From positions 1-34,366 of the forward strand of contig CABXKH010000022.1 of assembly GCA_902512685.1 (NCBI GenBank): DNA of 34,366 nt, given 5' to 3'. The notes beneath the pieces are model-generated. The model saw nothing but the letters and a program-made list of their open reading frames with translations, was not told where the DNA came from and made no database searches. Made by a program: the position numbers and the translations under genes. Each line of letters opens with the position of its first letter. The first letter of the stretch is position 1. The DNA comes from Paracoccaceae bacterium (lineage in GTDB: Bacteria; Pseudomonadota; Alphaproteobacteria; Rhodobacterales; Rhodobacteraceae). Positions 33,591-34,366 of this stretch are shown here, piece after piece.

Positions 33591-34366
33591 TTAACTGCTC
33601 ATGTCATAGGCGCGTTCGCCGTGGACACTGAGATCTAGTCCGTTGGTTTCGGTTTCTTCATCCACGCGCAACGGCGTGAAAGCCCCGACAACCTTGATTA
33701 AAATAGTGGTCACGATAACGGTAAAGAGACCGACGATGACCAGACCGCCCAATTGCGCTGCCCATGCGCCGGCGCCGAAGAGGGCAATCATAATGGTGCC
33801 GAAGATACCGCCGATACCGTGCACTGCGAAGACGTCCAGCGTGTCGTCAATCTTCAGCATATTGCGCACTACATTCACGCCTTCTTGGCAGAGCACGCCA
33901 GCGATTGCGCCAATGACCAAGGCTTCAACTGGTCCAACAAATCCCGACGCTGGGGTGATGGAGGCCAGACCCGCGATGGTGCCCGTCACCAGCCCAACCA
34001 AAGAGGCCTTGCCATATTTGAACCGCTCCCAGGCGGCCCAGCTTAATGAGGCCGTGGCGGCTGAGATATGTGTGACGGTCAGCGCCATGGCCGCGCCGCC
34101 ATCTGCCGCAAGCTGCGAGCCGCCGTTAAAGCCAAACCAACCGACCCAAAGCATCGCTGCGCCGATCATGACGTAGCCGGGATTGTGCGGCGGTGTGGTT
34201 TTGTTTTTGCGGGCGCCAAGGAAAAACGCCAAGACCAAAGCGGCCAGACCAGCGGTTTCATGCACAACAATCCCGCCGGCAAAGTCCCTAACACCGATGG
34301 CGCCCAGAATACCGCCATCGCTCAGCATGCCGCCGCCCCAAATCCAATGCACCACCGGCGCGTAGC
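33591..34366 (-). CDS. amtB: Ammonium transporter AmtB (partial, 5' end off the right edge)
   Basis: About 258 C-terminal residues are present of a conventional AmtB-type ammonium channel. Visible elements are the first part VVHWIWGGGMLSDGG, the DFAGGIVVHETAG segment carrying the first pore histidine and its Asp, IGWFGFNGG-like WVGWFGFNGGSQ, and DVFAVHGIGGIFGT with the second pore histidine. The C-terminal tail ends GLDLSVHGERAYDMSS, the regulatory tail contacted by GlnK in the family. The frame continues past the right edge, so the start and a possible glnK gene upstream are not visible. It is clearly more canonical than the amt at 675-2063. Confidence 0.93.
   Translation of the reverse strand, partial: YAPVVHWIWGGGMLSDGGILGAIGVRDFAGGIVVHETAGLAALVLAFFLGARKNKTTPPHNPGYVMIGAAMLWVGWFGFNGGSQLAADGGAAMALTVTHISAATASLSWAAWERFKYGKASLVGLVTGTIAGLASITPASGFVGPVEALVIGAIAGVLCQEGVNVVRNMLKIDDTLDVFAVHGIGGIFGTIMIALFGAGAWAAQLGGLVIVGLFTVIVTTILIKVVGAFTPLRVDEETETNGLDLSVHGERAYDMSS

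Overview
The window reads as one chromosomal segment of a marine alphaproteobacterium, most likely of the Roseobacter group (Rhodobacterales) and possibly a lineage of moderate GC content. This rests on gene content recognised by eye, not on a database search: trimethylamine monooxygenase (Tmm), the TMAO transporter TmoXWV, TMAO demethylase (Tdm), a four-subunit sarcosine oxidase/N-methylglutamate dehydrogenase and glutamate-synthase-like GlxBCD occur together. No mobile element, CRISPR array, tRNA or rRNA was seen.

Left part (1-10.1 kb). A truncated class II glutamine amidotransferase (MgsA/GlxB type) runs off the left edge. Next come a 57-residue one-helix membrane protein and an Amt-family transporter, both on the minus strand. 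A 409-bp AT-rich divergent region separates amt from tmm. Tmm converges on a minus-strand block of four sarcosine-oxidase-like subunits (beta, delta, alpha, gamma) followed by a GlxA-type AraC regulator. In the setting of methylamine use this block could be N-methylglutamate dehydrogenase (MgdABCD) rather than true sarcosine oxidase.

Middle part (10.1-21.8 kb). A second GlxA-type regulator is divergent from the beta subunit and is followed by a class I glutamine amidotransferase. A GntR/FadR-type regulator then faces a long plus-strand operon: FAD-dependent amine oxidase, glutamine-synthetase-family ligase, GlxB, GlxC, GlxD, a 137-residue unknown, a nitrilase-family amidase and a 193-residue unknown. 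This looks like a gamma-glutamylation or N-alkylglutamate pathway whose amine substrate cannot be read from sequence. It is the best candidate here for an undescribed system. A secreted protein of unknown function follows.

Right part (21.8-34.4 kb). Single regulators (XRE-cupin, HxlR, LysR) surround a small exported NTF2-like protein. Then comes the TMAO operon tmoX-tmoW-tmoV-tdm, with a strong hairpin between tmoX and tmoW that includes the likely tmoW ribosome binding site. The end holds an EamA-type transporter with a probable one-base frameshift near its start, hpt, a RatA/Coq10-like gene, and a second, conventional amtB cut by the right edge.

Together the genes would import TMAO (TmoXWV), make TMAO from TMA (Tmm), and demethylate TMAO to dimethylamine and formaldehyde (Tdm). 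Methylamine-derived N-methylglutamate could be handled by the Mgd-like enzyme, with ammonium or methylammonium handled by Amt. The dimethylamine step and folate C1 enzymes are not in the window.
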